This document shows, in pieces, positions 54,811 to 63,099 of a DNA stretch of 64,000 nucleotides. The stretch's first letter is position 1. Each line of letters opens with the position of its first letter. The notes under the pieces were generated by a model. That model worked only from the letters and a program-made list of their open reading frames with translations, was not told the DNA's origin and searched no databases. The translations under genes were made by a program, and so were the position numbers. This DNA is from Desertifilum tharense IPPAS B-1220 (GTDB lineage: Bacteria; Cyanobacteriota; Cyanobacteriia; Cyanobacteriales; Desertifilaceae): positions 1-64,000 of the forward strand of contig NZ_MJGC01000039.1 of the NCBI RefSeq assembly GCF_001746915.1, read 5' to 3'.

Positions 54811-56010
54811 TTAATAAAGCCAGAAATAAGTAAAAACAACCATTGCGAGGGTGAGAGGAACCCCAAAGCGCAGGTGTTCCCAGAAGGTGAGCTGATAACC
54901 CAACTTAGCAGCCGATTCTACCATAATCAAGTTTGCCACTGCTCCAAATAAGGTTAAGTTTCCGGCTAGGGTGGAACTTGCGGCTAATAACAACCAGGAT
55001 CGCGTATCTTCAGCCTCAATTAAAGGTTGTAGCAACAAAACGGTGGGAACATTCGAGATTAAATTCGATAAAACAGTGACAACCGAAACCAAACCAACGG
55101 CGGTATGGGTTAATGGGACGAAAATTCCCAGTAAGTTTAAGCGCTGCGTGGCTTGGGTTAAGATAAATAGACCCGAAAACAGGACTAATAAATTCCAATC
55201 GACTTGCTTGAGAATGCGTTCTGGTTTTACTCGTCGCGTAATTAAGAGTAAAGCTGCTGCGGTGAGTGCAGATTCCCCTAAAGGAAAGCCTAGCGTAAAA
55301 GCAATCAGCAATCCAACTGCGATCGCGATCGTTTTGCTAAATAGGGGTTTGAAAATGCGATAGCGCAGTTTGGGTAATTCAGTAATCGCTTGAGTTGAGC
55401 GGACATCGGGATACAATAGCCACAATAAGCCAATTTGACCGATTAAACCCACTAAGGCAATGGGAGTTAAGGCTTGAGCAAATTCGAGATAGCCAATCTG
55501 AGAAAAAGAACCAATTAAGATATTTTGAGGATTGCCGCTGAGAGTAGCAACTGAACCTAAATTAGTAGCAGAGGCGATCGCCAACAGGTAAGGAATCGGG
55601 TTTAAATTCAGCGCCTGTGTCAAACTCAGGGTTAGCGGGGTAAACACTAGCGCCAGCGTATCGTTCAAGAAAAACGCCGATAAAATCCCGCTACCAAACG
55701 TTAAAACCATCAGCAAGCCAAACGGACTGCTGGTTAAGCGAATCAGCGAAACTAACGCCAGTTGAAAAAAGCCAGAATAGGATAAATTGGCATTAACCAC
55801 CATCATGCTGAGAAGAAACACAATCGTGTTGGCATCAATGGCAGTCCAAGCCTGTTGTAAGTTTAGCGCACCCAACGCAATCAGAAACGCCGAACCCACT
55901 AGCGCGATCGTTGGACGGTTCATCCGCAAGCCGGGAAACTCACCTAACGCTAGTCCTAAATAGGTTAAGCCTAAAATCCCATAACGGGCAAGAGAAAGCA
56001 GAATTTCCAC
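54811..56010 (-). CDS. ArsB/NhaD/CitM-type ion transporter
   Basis: A 399-residue membrane protein with about ten to eleven hydrophobic helices. It shows the ion-transporter superfamily layout: two inverted halves, the first ending near LATAIASATNLGSVATLSGN (the hallmark NxxS/ATLxGNPQN reentrant loop) and the second with STLAGNLTLFGAVANLIMVE. Possible substrates are arsenite, citrate, sulfate or Na+/H+; the neighbours give no hint. ATG at 56010. Confidence 0.88.
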   Translation of the reverse strand: MEILLSLARYGILGLTYLGLALGEFPGLRMNRPTIALVGSAFLIALGALNLQQAWTAIDANTIVFLLSMMVVNANLSYSGFFQLALVSLIRLTSSPFGLLMVLTFGSGILSAFFLNDTLALVFTPLTLSLTQALNLNPIPYLLAIASATNLGSVATLSGNPQNILIGSFSQIGYLEFAQALTPIALVGLIGQIGLLWLLYPDVRSTQAITELPKLRYRIFKPLFSKTIAIAVGLLIAFTLGFPLGESALTAAALLLITRRVKPERILKQVDWNLLVLFSGLFILTQATQRLNLLGIFVPLTHTAVGLVSVVTVLSNLISNVPTVLLLQPLIEAEDTRSWLLLAASSTLAGNLTLFGAVANLIMVESAAKLGYQLTFWEHLRFGVPLTLAMVVFTYFWLY

Positions 56011-56015
56011 GCTTT

Positions 56016-56136
56016 ATTTTAAGTGCTGAGTGCTGAGTGCTGAGTGCTGAGTTAAAACCGAGTGAGTCTCATCCTTTGAATTTTAAGTGCTGAGTGCTGA
56101 GTGCTGAGTTAAAACCGAGTGAGTCTCATCCTTTGA
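56016..56136. repeat. Tandem duplicate of GTGCTGA heptad block
   Basis: Two units with the same ends: 56016-56079 (64 bp) has four GTGCTGA heptads, and 56080-56136 (57 bp) has three. The flanking 36 bp (GTTAAAACCGAGTGAGTCTC, ATCCTTTGA) are identical. The only difference is one heptad, the signature of replication slippage in 7-bp steps. Confidence 0.92.
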
Positions 56137-56415
56137 GGAGTTTAGTCTGTCCTAACCTTACTGAGTACAGCTATATTTTAAGTGCTGAGTGGGAAAGAGG
56201 ATGGGGAGATGAGGAGATGGGGAGTTAGGATTTGGGGGAGGAAGAGATAAAAAATTTGGTAACTACCAACTCAGCACACCGCTACGCGGAAGCTAAAGCA
56301 ACAGCACTTTCTACTCAGCACTCTTTTCCCCCTCGGAACTCGGAACTCCTTTCCCCCCATCTCCCCATCTTCTTTACCCCAACTCCCAACTCCCAACTCC
56401 CAATTCCCATTCTTC
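56137..56415. repeat. Composite repeat element, forward orientation
   Basis: After a third partial GTGCTGA block (56174), G-rich octads (56195-56227), then GAAGAGATAAAAAATTTGG, CAACTCAGCACACCGCTACG, CGGAAGCTAAAGCAACAGCA, ACTCAGCACTC, C-rich octads and CCCAACT heptads to 56407. Same order as at 43077 and 7831. It ends 8 bp from the metG stop codon (56416). Confidence 0.9.
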
Positions 56416-58092
56416 CTATCCGCCAAACTGGGTTTTCAACTCGGCGATGCGTTCGTCATCGAGTTTTTGGAATAATGGAGGGGGAACTTCAAAGGGGCGA
56501 TCGCACTCCAGAACGTTAAAATCAACCACAGTAGCCAGACTGCTCTTTCTTTCAGCCTCAGATAAATGAAGCGCATCGCAGAGTTTTTCCGCCGTGAAGG
56601 GGATAATGGGAGTAGAGGCGATCGCATAAATCCGAATCAGGTGGATGCAAGTGCGAATGACTAACGCCGCCTCCTCTGGATTTTGCTTAAACAGCGCCCA
56701 CGGTGCCCGTTCATCGATATACTGGTTTCCTACCGTCCACAACGCGCATAAACTATCCGCCGCCTTGCGGAATTCCATATTTTGCAGGTGATGGCGCAGC
56801 GTTGCTACCCACTCCTGACAACTCGCCTCTAAGCGTTCTTCCACCTCTGTTGGCGTTCCCCCACTAGGAATCTTGCTATCAAAACGAGACGCCGCAAACT
56901 TGAGAATGCGGTTGACAAAATTCCCCAAGTTATCCGCCAAATCCTTATTAATCTTGGTTTGGAATAACTCCCAAGTAAACGCCGAATCCGAAGATTCAGG
57001 TGCAGTGGCCATTAAAGCATAGCGCCAATAATCCGCCGGGACAATTTCCAACGCTTGATCCAGAAATACCCCGCGCTTAGAACTGGTGGAAAACTTCCCG
57101 CCGTAGTAATTTAACCAGTTAAAGCCCTTAATATAGTTGGCTTGCTTCCAAGGTTCCTTAGTGCCTAAGATCATCGCCGGCCACATAATGGTATGGAATG
57201 GCAGATTATCCTTCGCCATAAACTGCACGTAGCGCACATCATCCGCATTCTGCCACCAGCTTAACCAATCTCTGCCCTCACCTTGACCTGACCAAGCTTT
57301 CGTAGCGGCGAGATAGCCAATTGGCGCATCAAACCACACATAAAAGACTTTCCCATCAAAATCTGGACGCGGAACGGGTACTCCCCAACTTAAATCGCGG
57401 GTAATGCAGCGACCCTGCAACCCCTCATTTAACCACTTCATCGCAATCGATTTAGTGAGTACGGGCCACTCTTTATGATTTTCCACCCATTCGCGCACGG
57501 CATCACTGAGCATATCTAGCCGCAGAAATAAGTGCTTGCTTTGACGAATTTCTAGATTTGTACTTCCCGAAATGGCGCTGCGGGGATTAATCAGATCCGT
57601 TGGGTTCAAAACCGAGGTACAATTCTCGCACTGATCGCCCCTCGCTGACTCATAGCCGCATTTCGGACAAGTACCAATCACATAACGATCGGGCAAAAAT
57701 CGTTTATCTTCAAGCGAGTACATCTGGCTGATTTCTCGCTCTTCCATATACCCATTATCGGCCAGACGTTGATAAAAGTGTTGCGTCAGTTCGTGGTTTT
57801 CTGGCGAGGAAGTCCGACCAAAGTAATCAAAGGATAGCCCAAAGCGAGCATAAACATCGGCTTGACGTTCGTATTGCTGCTTGCAAAATTCTGAAACCTC
57901 TAACCCGGCTTCCAACGCGGCGATTTCCGCCGGGGTCCCATGTTCGTCCGTTCCACAAATATAAAGCACCGTTTCCCCTTCTTGGCGGAGAAACCGAGCA
58001 TACACATCCGCAGGCAACATCGATCCAACCAGGTTGCCCAGGTGTTTAATGCCATTAATATAAGGCAATGCACTTGTAATTAAGTACCGCAT
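56416..58092 (-). CDS. metG: Methionyl-tRNA synthetase
   Basis: Charges initiator and elongator tRNA-Met. A 558-residue class I enzyme with HIGH-type HLGN (KHLGNLVG, residues about 17-24), the zinc knuckle CPKCGYESARGDQCENC, and the KMSKS-type KFSTSSKRG. Full catalytic core plus the anticodon-binding helical part. It lacks the C-terminal tRNA-binding (Trbp111-like) domain, which is common for this length. ATG at 58092, divergent from the methyltransferase gene. Confidence 0.97.
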   Translation of the reverse strand: MRYLITSALPYINGIKHLGNLVGSMLPADVYARFLRQEGETVLYICGTDEHGTPAEIAALEAGLEVSEFCKQQYERQADVYARFGLSFDYFGRTSSPENHELTQHFYQRLADNGYMEEREISQMYSLEDKRFLPDRYVIGTCPKCGYESARGDQCENCTSVLNPTDLINPRSAISGSTNLEIRQSKHLFLRLDMLSDAVREWVENHKEWPVLTKSIAMKWLNEGLQGRCITRDLSWGVPVPRPDFDGKVFYVWFDAPIGYLAATKAWSGQGEGRDWLSWWQNADDVRYVQFMAKDNLPFHTIMWPAMILGTKEPWKQANYIKGFNWLNYYGGKFSTSSKRGVFLDQALEIVPADYWRYALMATAPESSDSAFTWELFQTKINKDLADNLGNFVNRILKFAASRFDSKIPSGGTPTEVEERLEASCQEWVATLRHHLQNMEFRKAADSLCALWTVGNQYIDERAPWALFKQNPEEAALVIRTCIHLIRIYAIASTPIIPFTAEKLCDALHLSEAERKSSLATVVDFNVLECDRPFEVPPPLFQKLDDERIAELKTQFGG

Positions 58093-58155
58093 AGCTATTT
58101 CGCGTCAATCAACAACCTAGTGGCTTGTAGCCCGACTCTTCGAGCAGTAAGCCCT

Positions 58156-59310
58156 ATGGTAATCCATTCGTGGCTCCCAAAGGTTAACCGATTTGGTGAA
58201 TGGGCGCGGGTTCTGGCTGGTATGGTAGAAATTGTCCCGTTGAGTGCGATCGCGATGAAGTCAGCAAATCCTGACGCTAAAATTCCCTATCTCGATTTCG
58301 TAGCGCGATCGCTCAATATACCCTTGATTGAGGATAATTCCCCATTAGTCGTTGACTTGTTCGCTGGCTGTGGCGGGTTAGCCTTGGGTTTTGAAGCCTG
58401 CGGTTTAAGAGCAATTGGCTACGAACAGCTTCCTGATGCTTGCAAAACCTATCAACAAAATCTACACCGATTGTGTCATCAAGTTAAGCTAACTCGTCAC
58501 CCGGCGCTAGTAGAGGGTGCTAAGGCGATCGTTGGCGGGCCCCCCTGTCAGCCTTTCAGTGTGGGAGGACATCAGTTAGGATTAACCGATAGTCGGGATG
58601 GCTTTCCGATCTTTCTGGATGCGATTAAACGCTATCGTCCTCAATTGGCTTTATTTGAAAATGTCCGAGGAATGTTATTTCGCAGCAAGGCTTACTTTCT
58701 AGAAATTGTGCAAGCCTTAGAAGAATTAGGATATATCGTAGAGTGGGAAATTCTCAATGCGGCTGATTATGGCGTTCCTCAGCGGCGAGAGCGGTTATTT
58801 TGCGTTGCTCATCTCGGCGGCTGGGTTTGGCCTCAAAAAACGCATTCCAGTTGTCCCTACACCGCAGGAGAGGCTTTAGGAGAACTGGCTTTCTCAATAC
58901 CTGAAAATCCTAAGTTTCTCACCGCTAGCATGGATCGATATATCAAAAAATATGAAAGTGCCTCTAAATGTATTAAACCCAGAGATTTATATCTAGATGC
59001 ACCTGCTAGAACTGTTACTTGCCGTAATTTGAGCGGCGCAACAGGTGATATGCTACGAATTAAATTACCCGATGGACGCAGAAGACGATTAACAGTTCGC
59101 GAAGGTGCAAGATTACAGAGTTTTCCCGATAATTTTGAGTTTTCCGGTTCTCAAGAAAGCCAGTATAAGCAAATTGGGAATGCGGTTCCGCCGTTATTGG
59201 CAAAAGCGATCGCAACTTCGGTTAAAGCTTACCTCAACGGTAGCTCAACACCACCTGCTTCTGGATACATACTCAATCAACCCAAACAACTTTCGTTAAA
59301 GCTATTTTAA
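58156..59310 (+). CDS. C5-cytosine DNA methyltransferase (type II R-M)
   Basis: Methylates a cytosine in the sites its partner nuclease would cut. Motif I DLFAGCGGLALGFE, motif IV GGPPCQPFS (catalytic C131 for the ATG at 58156), motif VI FENVRGM, motif VIII QRRERLF, and the closing motif X QIGNAVPPLLAKA. The target-recognition part is short. The start is uncertain: ATG 58156, GTG 58120, or the ATGs at 58222 and 58255, since the first 60 residues are outside the known fold. The stop TAA overlaps the ATG of the restriction gene by one base (TAATG). Confidence 0.93.
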   Translation: MVIHSWLPKVNRFGEWARVLAGMVEIVPLSAIAMKSANPDAKIPYLDFVARSLNIPLIEDNSPLVVDLFAGCGGLALGFEACGLRAIGYEQLPDACKTYQQNLHRLCHQVKLTRHPALVEGAKAIVGGPPCQPFSVGGHQLGLTDSRDGFPIFLDAIKRYRPQLALFENVRGMLFRSKAYFLEIVQALEELGYIVEWEILNAADYGVPQRRERLFCVAHLGGWVWPQKTHSSCPYTAGEALGELAFSIPENPKFLTASMDRYIKKYESASKCIKPRDLYLDAPARTVTCRNLSGATGDMLRIKLPDGRRRRLTVREGARLQSFPDNFEFSGSQESQYKQIGNAVPPLLAKAIATSVKAYLNGSSTPPASGYILNQPKQLSLKLF

Positions 59311-60278
59311 TGTCCGATCGTATTGAATTCAATTGGGTGATTATCGCACAACGAATTGAGGAAGCCAAGGCTATTCTTAGAGACATAGGAATGCCATCTG
59401 CACAGCAAAATGAACGCTCTGCTTTAACTTTATTAGCTTTACTCGATCTACAACCTCAGAAAGTCTGGAGAAATGCGAATAATCCTTTGATGGGAATTAC
59501 CCCCATTATGGAATTTATTGCTCAATATTATGGAAAACAATATAAACCTAATACGCGAGAAACGATTCGCCGGCAAACGGTTCATCAATTTGTAGAAGCC
59601 GGAATTGTTATTGTCAATCCCGATCGACCCTCTCGACCTCCCAATAGCCCTAAAACAGTTTACCAAATTGAGCCAAATTTACTTTTGTTGTTCAGGTCTT
59701 ATGGGATAGATCGCTGGTCTAATCAATTAGAAATTTACTTAACCTCTGTAGAAACTTTACGTCAGCGCTATGCTCGCGAACGACAAATCCAAAGGATTCC
59801 AGTCACTTTAGCACCCGGACTGACCCTATCTTTATCCCCTGGCGGACAAAATATCTTGATTGAGCAAATTATTAATGAGTTTTGTCCGCGATTTACGCCC
59901 GGAAGTCAATTACTCTATGTGGGTGATGCTGAAGAAAAATGGGGATACTTTGACAGAAAGGCATTAGCTGCTTTAGGCGTTACCATCGAAGCTCATGGTA
60001 AGATGCCCGACATTCTAGTTCACGACCGCCAAAGAAATTGGTTAATTATCATTGAAGCTGTAACTAGTCATGGCCCTGTAAATGCCAAGCGACGGAATGA
60101 ACTGCAACAATTATTTGCACATTCTACGGCTGGCTTAGTCTTTGTGACGGCATTTTTACAGCGTCGAGACTTAGCACGGTATCTTGGAGAAATTGCTTGG
60201 GAGACGGAGGTTTGGGTGGCAGATTCTCCAACTCATTTAATTCACTTTGATGGGGAACGATTTCTTGGCCCAACCTAA
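59310..60278 (+). CDS. BsuBI/PstI-family type II restriction endonuclease
   Basis: A 322-residue protein. N-terminal helical domain (about 10-130, with a winged-helix-like stretch TRETIRRQTVHQFVEAGI). The C-terminal nuclease domain has GDAEEKWGYFD, MPDILVHDRQRNWLIIIEAV (PD...E-x-V: the PD-(D/E)XK type, D then E) and SHGPVNAKRRNELQ, matching the BsuBI/PstI restriction family. Classic members recognise CTGCAG and pair with an N6-adenine methylase; this one pairs with a C5 methylase. Translationally coupled to it. AT-rich and without HIP1 octamers compared with its surroundings, hinting at transfer. Confidence 0.9.
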   Translation: MSDRIEFNWVIIAQRIEEAKAILRDIGMPSAQQNERSALTLLALLDLQPQKVWRNANNPLMGITPIMEFIAQYYGKQYKPNTRETIRRQTVHQFVEAGIVIVNPDRPSRPPNSPKTVYQIEPNLLLLFRSYGIDRWSNQLEIYLTSVETLRQRYARERQIQRIPVTLAPGLTLSLSPGGQNILIEQIINEFCPRFTPGSQLLYVGDAEEKWGYFDRKALAALGVTIEAHGKMPDILVHDRQRNWLIIIEAVTSHGPVNAKRRNELQQLFAHSTAGLVFVTAFLQRRDLARYLGEIAWETEVWVADSPTHLIHFDGERFLGPT

Positions 60279-60360
60279 GATAATAGTAGACGCGATCGCT
60301 AAATATACCCTTGAATGAAGGCGTCAACAGGCTGCTAGACCCACCGATTGGCATTAGTGA

Positions 60361-60393
60361 CTAAAAAGCCGGGGTTATGTCCCGGCTTTTTAG
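60361..60393. terminator. Strong bidirectional terminator
   Basis: CTAAAAAGCCGGG, loop GTTATGT, CCCGGCTTTTTAG: a perfect 13-bp inverted repeat with an A-tract on one side and a T-tract on the other. It should end sbtB (minus) and the restriction gene (plus). Confidence 0.9.
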
Positions 60394-60410
60394 GTCTGCA
60401 TCAATGCGAT

Positions 60411-60791
<381 letters not shown>

Positions 60792-60819
60792 TCAAGAGAA
60801 CGCTGCGACCCGTTTGGGA

Positions 60820-62025
60820 TTAGATGCCACTTATCGCCTGAGCCAGCCCCAGGAAGAGCGGTATTGCCACACCGATCGCGATGGGTGTACCGATGGCTGT
60901 GGATGCGCCGATGTAGGCGGAGGGATTGGCCGACGGGATACCGGCCCGCAACGTGGGTGGGCCTGAGATGTCTGAACTGGACGCAGCGATAACAGCTAGA
61001 ATCACGACACCGCCCAAACTGAATCCTGTGGTGTAGTGGGCAATCATACCGAGGCCGAAGGCGATGAACCCATGCAGCAGGGGTGCCACCACGCTATACA
61101 CGACGTACCACTGGGCTACCTTGCGGAGTTCGCCAATTCTTGACCAAGCCTCCATACCCATGACTAGCATCAAGATCGAAAGCAGGCCTCGGAAGAGGGG
61201 GTCGTAGAAGCTTTTATAGACACTTTCCGGTTGGGCGAGCAAGCCAAGAGCAAGACCGAGTAACATTGCTGATAAAGCAGGCCCCTGGAGACTTTCTTGC
61301 ACGATGGGCCATATTTTGACCCGATTATCTGTATGCCCCTGCTGTTTTCTACGATATTCTTGTCGGCTGGTGGGATAATCACCTGCGGGGTTGGGATAAT
61401 CGCCTGTGGTACTGAAAGATGTGCCTGCGGGGAGAGGTGCGCCTGCGGTACTTAAAGCCGCGCCTGCGGGAGCGATATATTCTCCTGCGGTACCGACATA
61501 CTCCTGCTTGCTGGGATACTCGTCTGCTGCTTTACGCTTCTTCCTATTGAGATAAATGTTGGCTATCACAATTGCAGTGACGAGTGCTGGGATATCCATA
61601 AAAGGATAAAGTGCGCCTGCCCATGCCTCGTATTGGATGTTTTGTTCTTCAAGAACCGTCAGGGCGGCAGCCATAGTAGAGCCACTCACGGCACCAAACA
61701 ACCCCCCGGTCGCGATCGCATCCACGGCTTTGACCTTCGGCAGCTTGCCCAATGTATAGCGGGCGATGAAGACAATGAGAATTCCTAACACGATAGAAAA
61801 TGTTACGGGTAACACCATCTCAGTCAGGTTGGAATTGCGGATCGCCATACCCCCAGTCAGACCGATTTTGGTGAGCAGCATGAAGACGATGATCTTACAA
61901 ATCGACTCTGGAATTTGCAGTTGGCTACCGAGAGCGGCAATAACCATGCCACCAATCAGAAAGCTGAGTGTTGGCGACTGCAACTGCTTCACGAAATCCA
62001 TTAAAAATAAGGACAAAAAATCCAT
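60820..62025 (-). CDS. sbtA: SbtA, sodium-dependent bicarbonate transporter
   Basis: A 401-residue inner-membrane symporter of HCO3- and Na+, part of the carbon-concentrating mechanism. Two five-helix repeats with LTKIGLTGGMAIRN, TGGLFGAVSGSTMAA and the second-half AASSSDISGPPTLRAG. The ribosome site AAGGAGGT precedes the ATG. The cytosolic loop between the halves (residues about 169-224) is expanded by imperfect 7-residue repeats (TAGEYIA, PAGAALS, TAGAPLP, TTGDYPN, PAGDYPT), making the protein about 27 residues longer than the 374-residue Synechocystis form I recall. First gene of sbtA-sbtB, with an ATAG-N8-CTAT site upstream. Confidence 0.96.
   Translation of the reverse strand: MDFLSLFLMDFVKQLQSPTLSFLIGGMVIAALGSQLQIPESICKIIVFMLLTKIGLTGGMAIRNSNLTEMVLPVTFSIVLGILIVFIARYTLGKLPKVKAVDAIATGGLFGAVSGSTMAAALTVLEEQNIQYEAWAGALYPFMDIPALVTAIVIANIYLNRKKRKAADEYPSKQEYVGTAGEYIAPAGAALSTAGAPLPAGTSFSTTGDYPNPAGDYPTSRQEYRRKQQGHTDNRVKIWPIVQESLQGPALSAMLLGLALGLLAQPESVYKSFYDPLFRGLLSILMLVMGMEAWSRIGELRKVAQWYVVYSVVAPLLHGFIAFGLGMIAHYTTGFSLGGVVILAVIAASSSDISGPPTLRAGIPSANPSAYIGASTAIGTPIAIGVAIPLFLGLAQAISGI
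61354..61521 (-). repeat. 21-bp imperfect repeats inside sbtA
   Basis: CCTGCGG-type units recur every 18-22 bp, mostly 21, within sbtA, coding for the heptapeptide ladder in the cytosolic loop. The reading frame is kept throughout. Confidence 0.8.
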
Positions 62026-62091
62026 GAGTACCTCCTTACGACTCCTCTAATGAAGAACGATGATTGCGATTGGTGAGTTTTTAAAGATTGC

Positions 62092-62109
62092 GGGTGAAGC
62101 GCTTCACCC
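62092..62109. other. 18-bp perfect palindrome in the sbtA leader
   Basis: GGGTGAAGC directly followed by GCTTCACCC. It lies 67-84 bp upstream of the sbtA start. It may be a dispersed palindromic repeat or an operator; the sequence alone cannot tell. Confidence 0.6.
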
Positions 62110-62210
62110 CTACAGCGCAGGTGTTAAGCGAGAACCGATTGACAGAGCGCTCAGATGTTGCCGCTCTCCCAATGGGGCTGGGAGGCGATCGCTATCCTTC
62201 ACTACACTTC

Positions 62211-62226
62211 ATAGAGTATGCTCTAT
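62211..62226 (-). promoter_or_regulatory. ATAG-N8-CTAT site upstream of sbtA (putative CcmR/NdhR box)
   Basis: ATAGAGTATGCTCTAT, a palindrome with 6-bp arms, 186 bp upstream of the sbtA ATG. The pattern matches, as I recall, the motif given for the LysR-type repressor CcmR/NdhR that controls low-CO2 genes including sbtA in Synechocystis. Confidence 0.5.
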
Positions 62227-62398
62227 CGATGCTTAAATCTCCATGTGTTTAAATCTATCCTGAAAAGCCCAAATTTTTACGCTCTTTGACACGAATTTGA
62301 AACGCAATGTCAAATTCAAGTCATAAGTTTTTCTTTTGTTTCGTTGGGCGATCGCTGTCTCTGCTCTATGGGAATTGCGATCGCAGTGATGGAGCGTA

Positions 62399-62641
62399 TT
62401 AATCTACTTGCAATGCGGGTAACTCTGTGGGTGGGGCCGGCTCTAACGGGGGACTATGGCGAGCGGCGTTAATCCAAATAATTGAAAGCAGCAAACCAAC
62501 AACGCAACCCATTGAGAAGATCCAAGCGTGGGAGGGTTCTAAAACACAGAGCAAGCGGCGATTACTGCCATATACCTGCACGACCCACCCCTCATTCGTA
62601 TCCAACTTTGGCTGTGGCTGCCTCGACTCAAACTTATTCAT
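62399..62641 (-). CDS. Small single-TM membrane protein next to sbtA
   Basis: An 80-residue protein: polar N-terminus with a basic stretch (YGSNRRLL), TM at about 40-60 (AWIFSMGCVVGLLLSIIWI), and a Pro-rich outer tail. I do not know its family. It is on the same strand as sbtA, 373 bp upstream, and has its own ATAG-N8-CTAT palindrome about 144 bp upstream, suggesting a role in inorganic-carbon response. Confidence 0.65.
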   Translation of the reverse strand: MNKFESRQPQPKLDTNEGWVVQVYGSNRRLLCVLEPSHAWIFSMGCVVGLLLSIIWINAARHSPPLEPAPPTELPALQVD

Positions 62642-63099
62642 GGTTTTCGCTCCATACTGGTTGTGTGTATCGCTTACAAGCTGCTTGCCTGTACCGCACG
62701 GAACACCTGCCGAAAATCCACCTGTGTGATGTGTGTAGTGGCTTCAGAGCAGGGGTTGTATCTTTGAGTTGCCTTCGCCGAACTTATAGACATCAGTCTA
62801 TACTTCACGCAAATGCCATATCTTTAAGTTTATGCAATGCCTTCACTAACAAGCAGCATTTTTTACAAAATCTTGGCTCAAACTTGCTGAATTTGTTGAT
62901 AATTGAAACTTATAAATCGCACCCACTCGGCTAGACCGCGCCTGATTCCTCTGTTGAATCGCGATCGCAGCGCCAACGGGATAAGTGTTTTTTATAAAAT
63001 GCTGCCGCTAATCTGAGTCAATCTTGCTCAACAGCAGTTAAAAATATTGTTCAAGGCAAAACCCTAGAGTCTTGCCTTGAATTGTCGTCACTCATTGTC
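62642..63099. other. Intergenic region with palindromic site
   Basis: 458 bp with no supported gene. Open frames on the plus strand (62427-62934) cross the opposing gene and look non-coding. The notable element is the palindrome at 62785, listed separately. The rest is AT-rich with no repeats I recognise. Confidence 0.6.
62785..62802 (-). promoter_or_regulatory. Second ATAG-N8-CTAT palindrome
   Basis: TATAGACATCAGTCTATA: perfect 7-bp arms, containing ATAG-N8-CTAT (62786-62801), the same pattern as the site before sbtA. It is 144 bp upstream of the 80-residue membrane gene. Confidence 0.5.

Noticed and set aside
62427..62934. Plus-strand genes of 100 and 150 codons near sbtA
   Set aside because: They run across the opposing 80-residue gene, with unlikely composition (many Cys, His, Arg and Ser).
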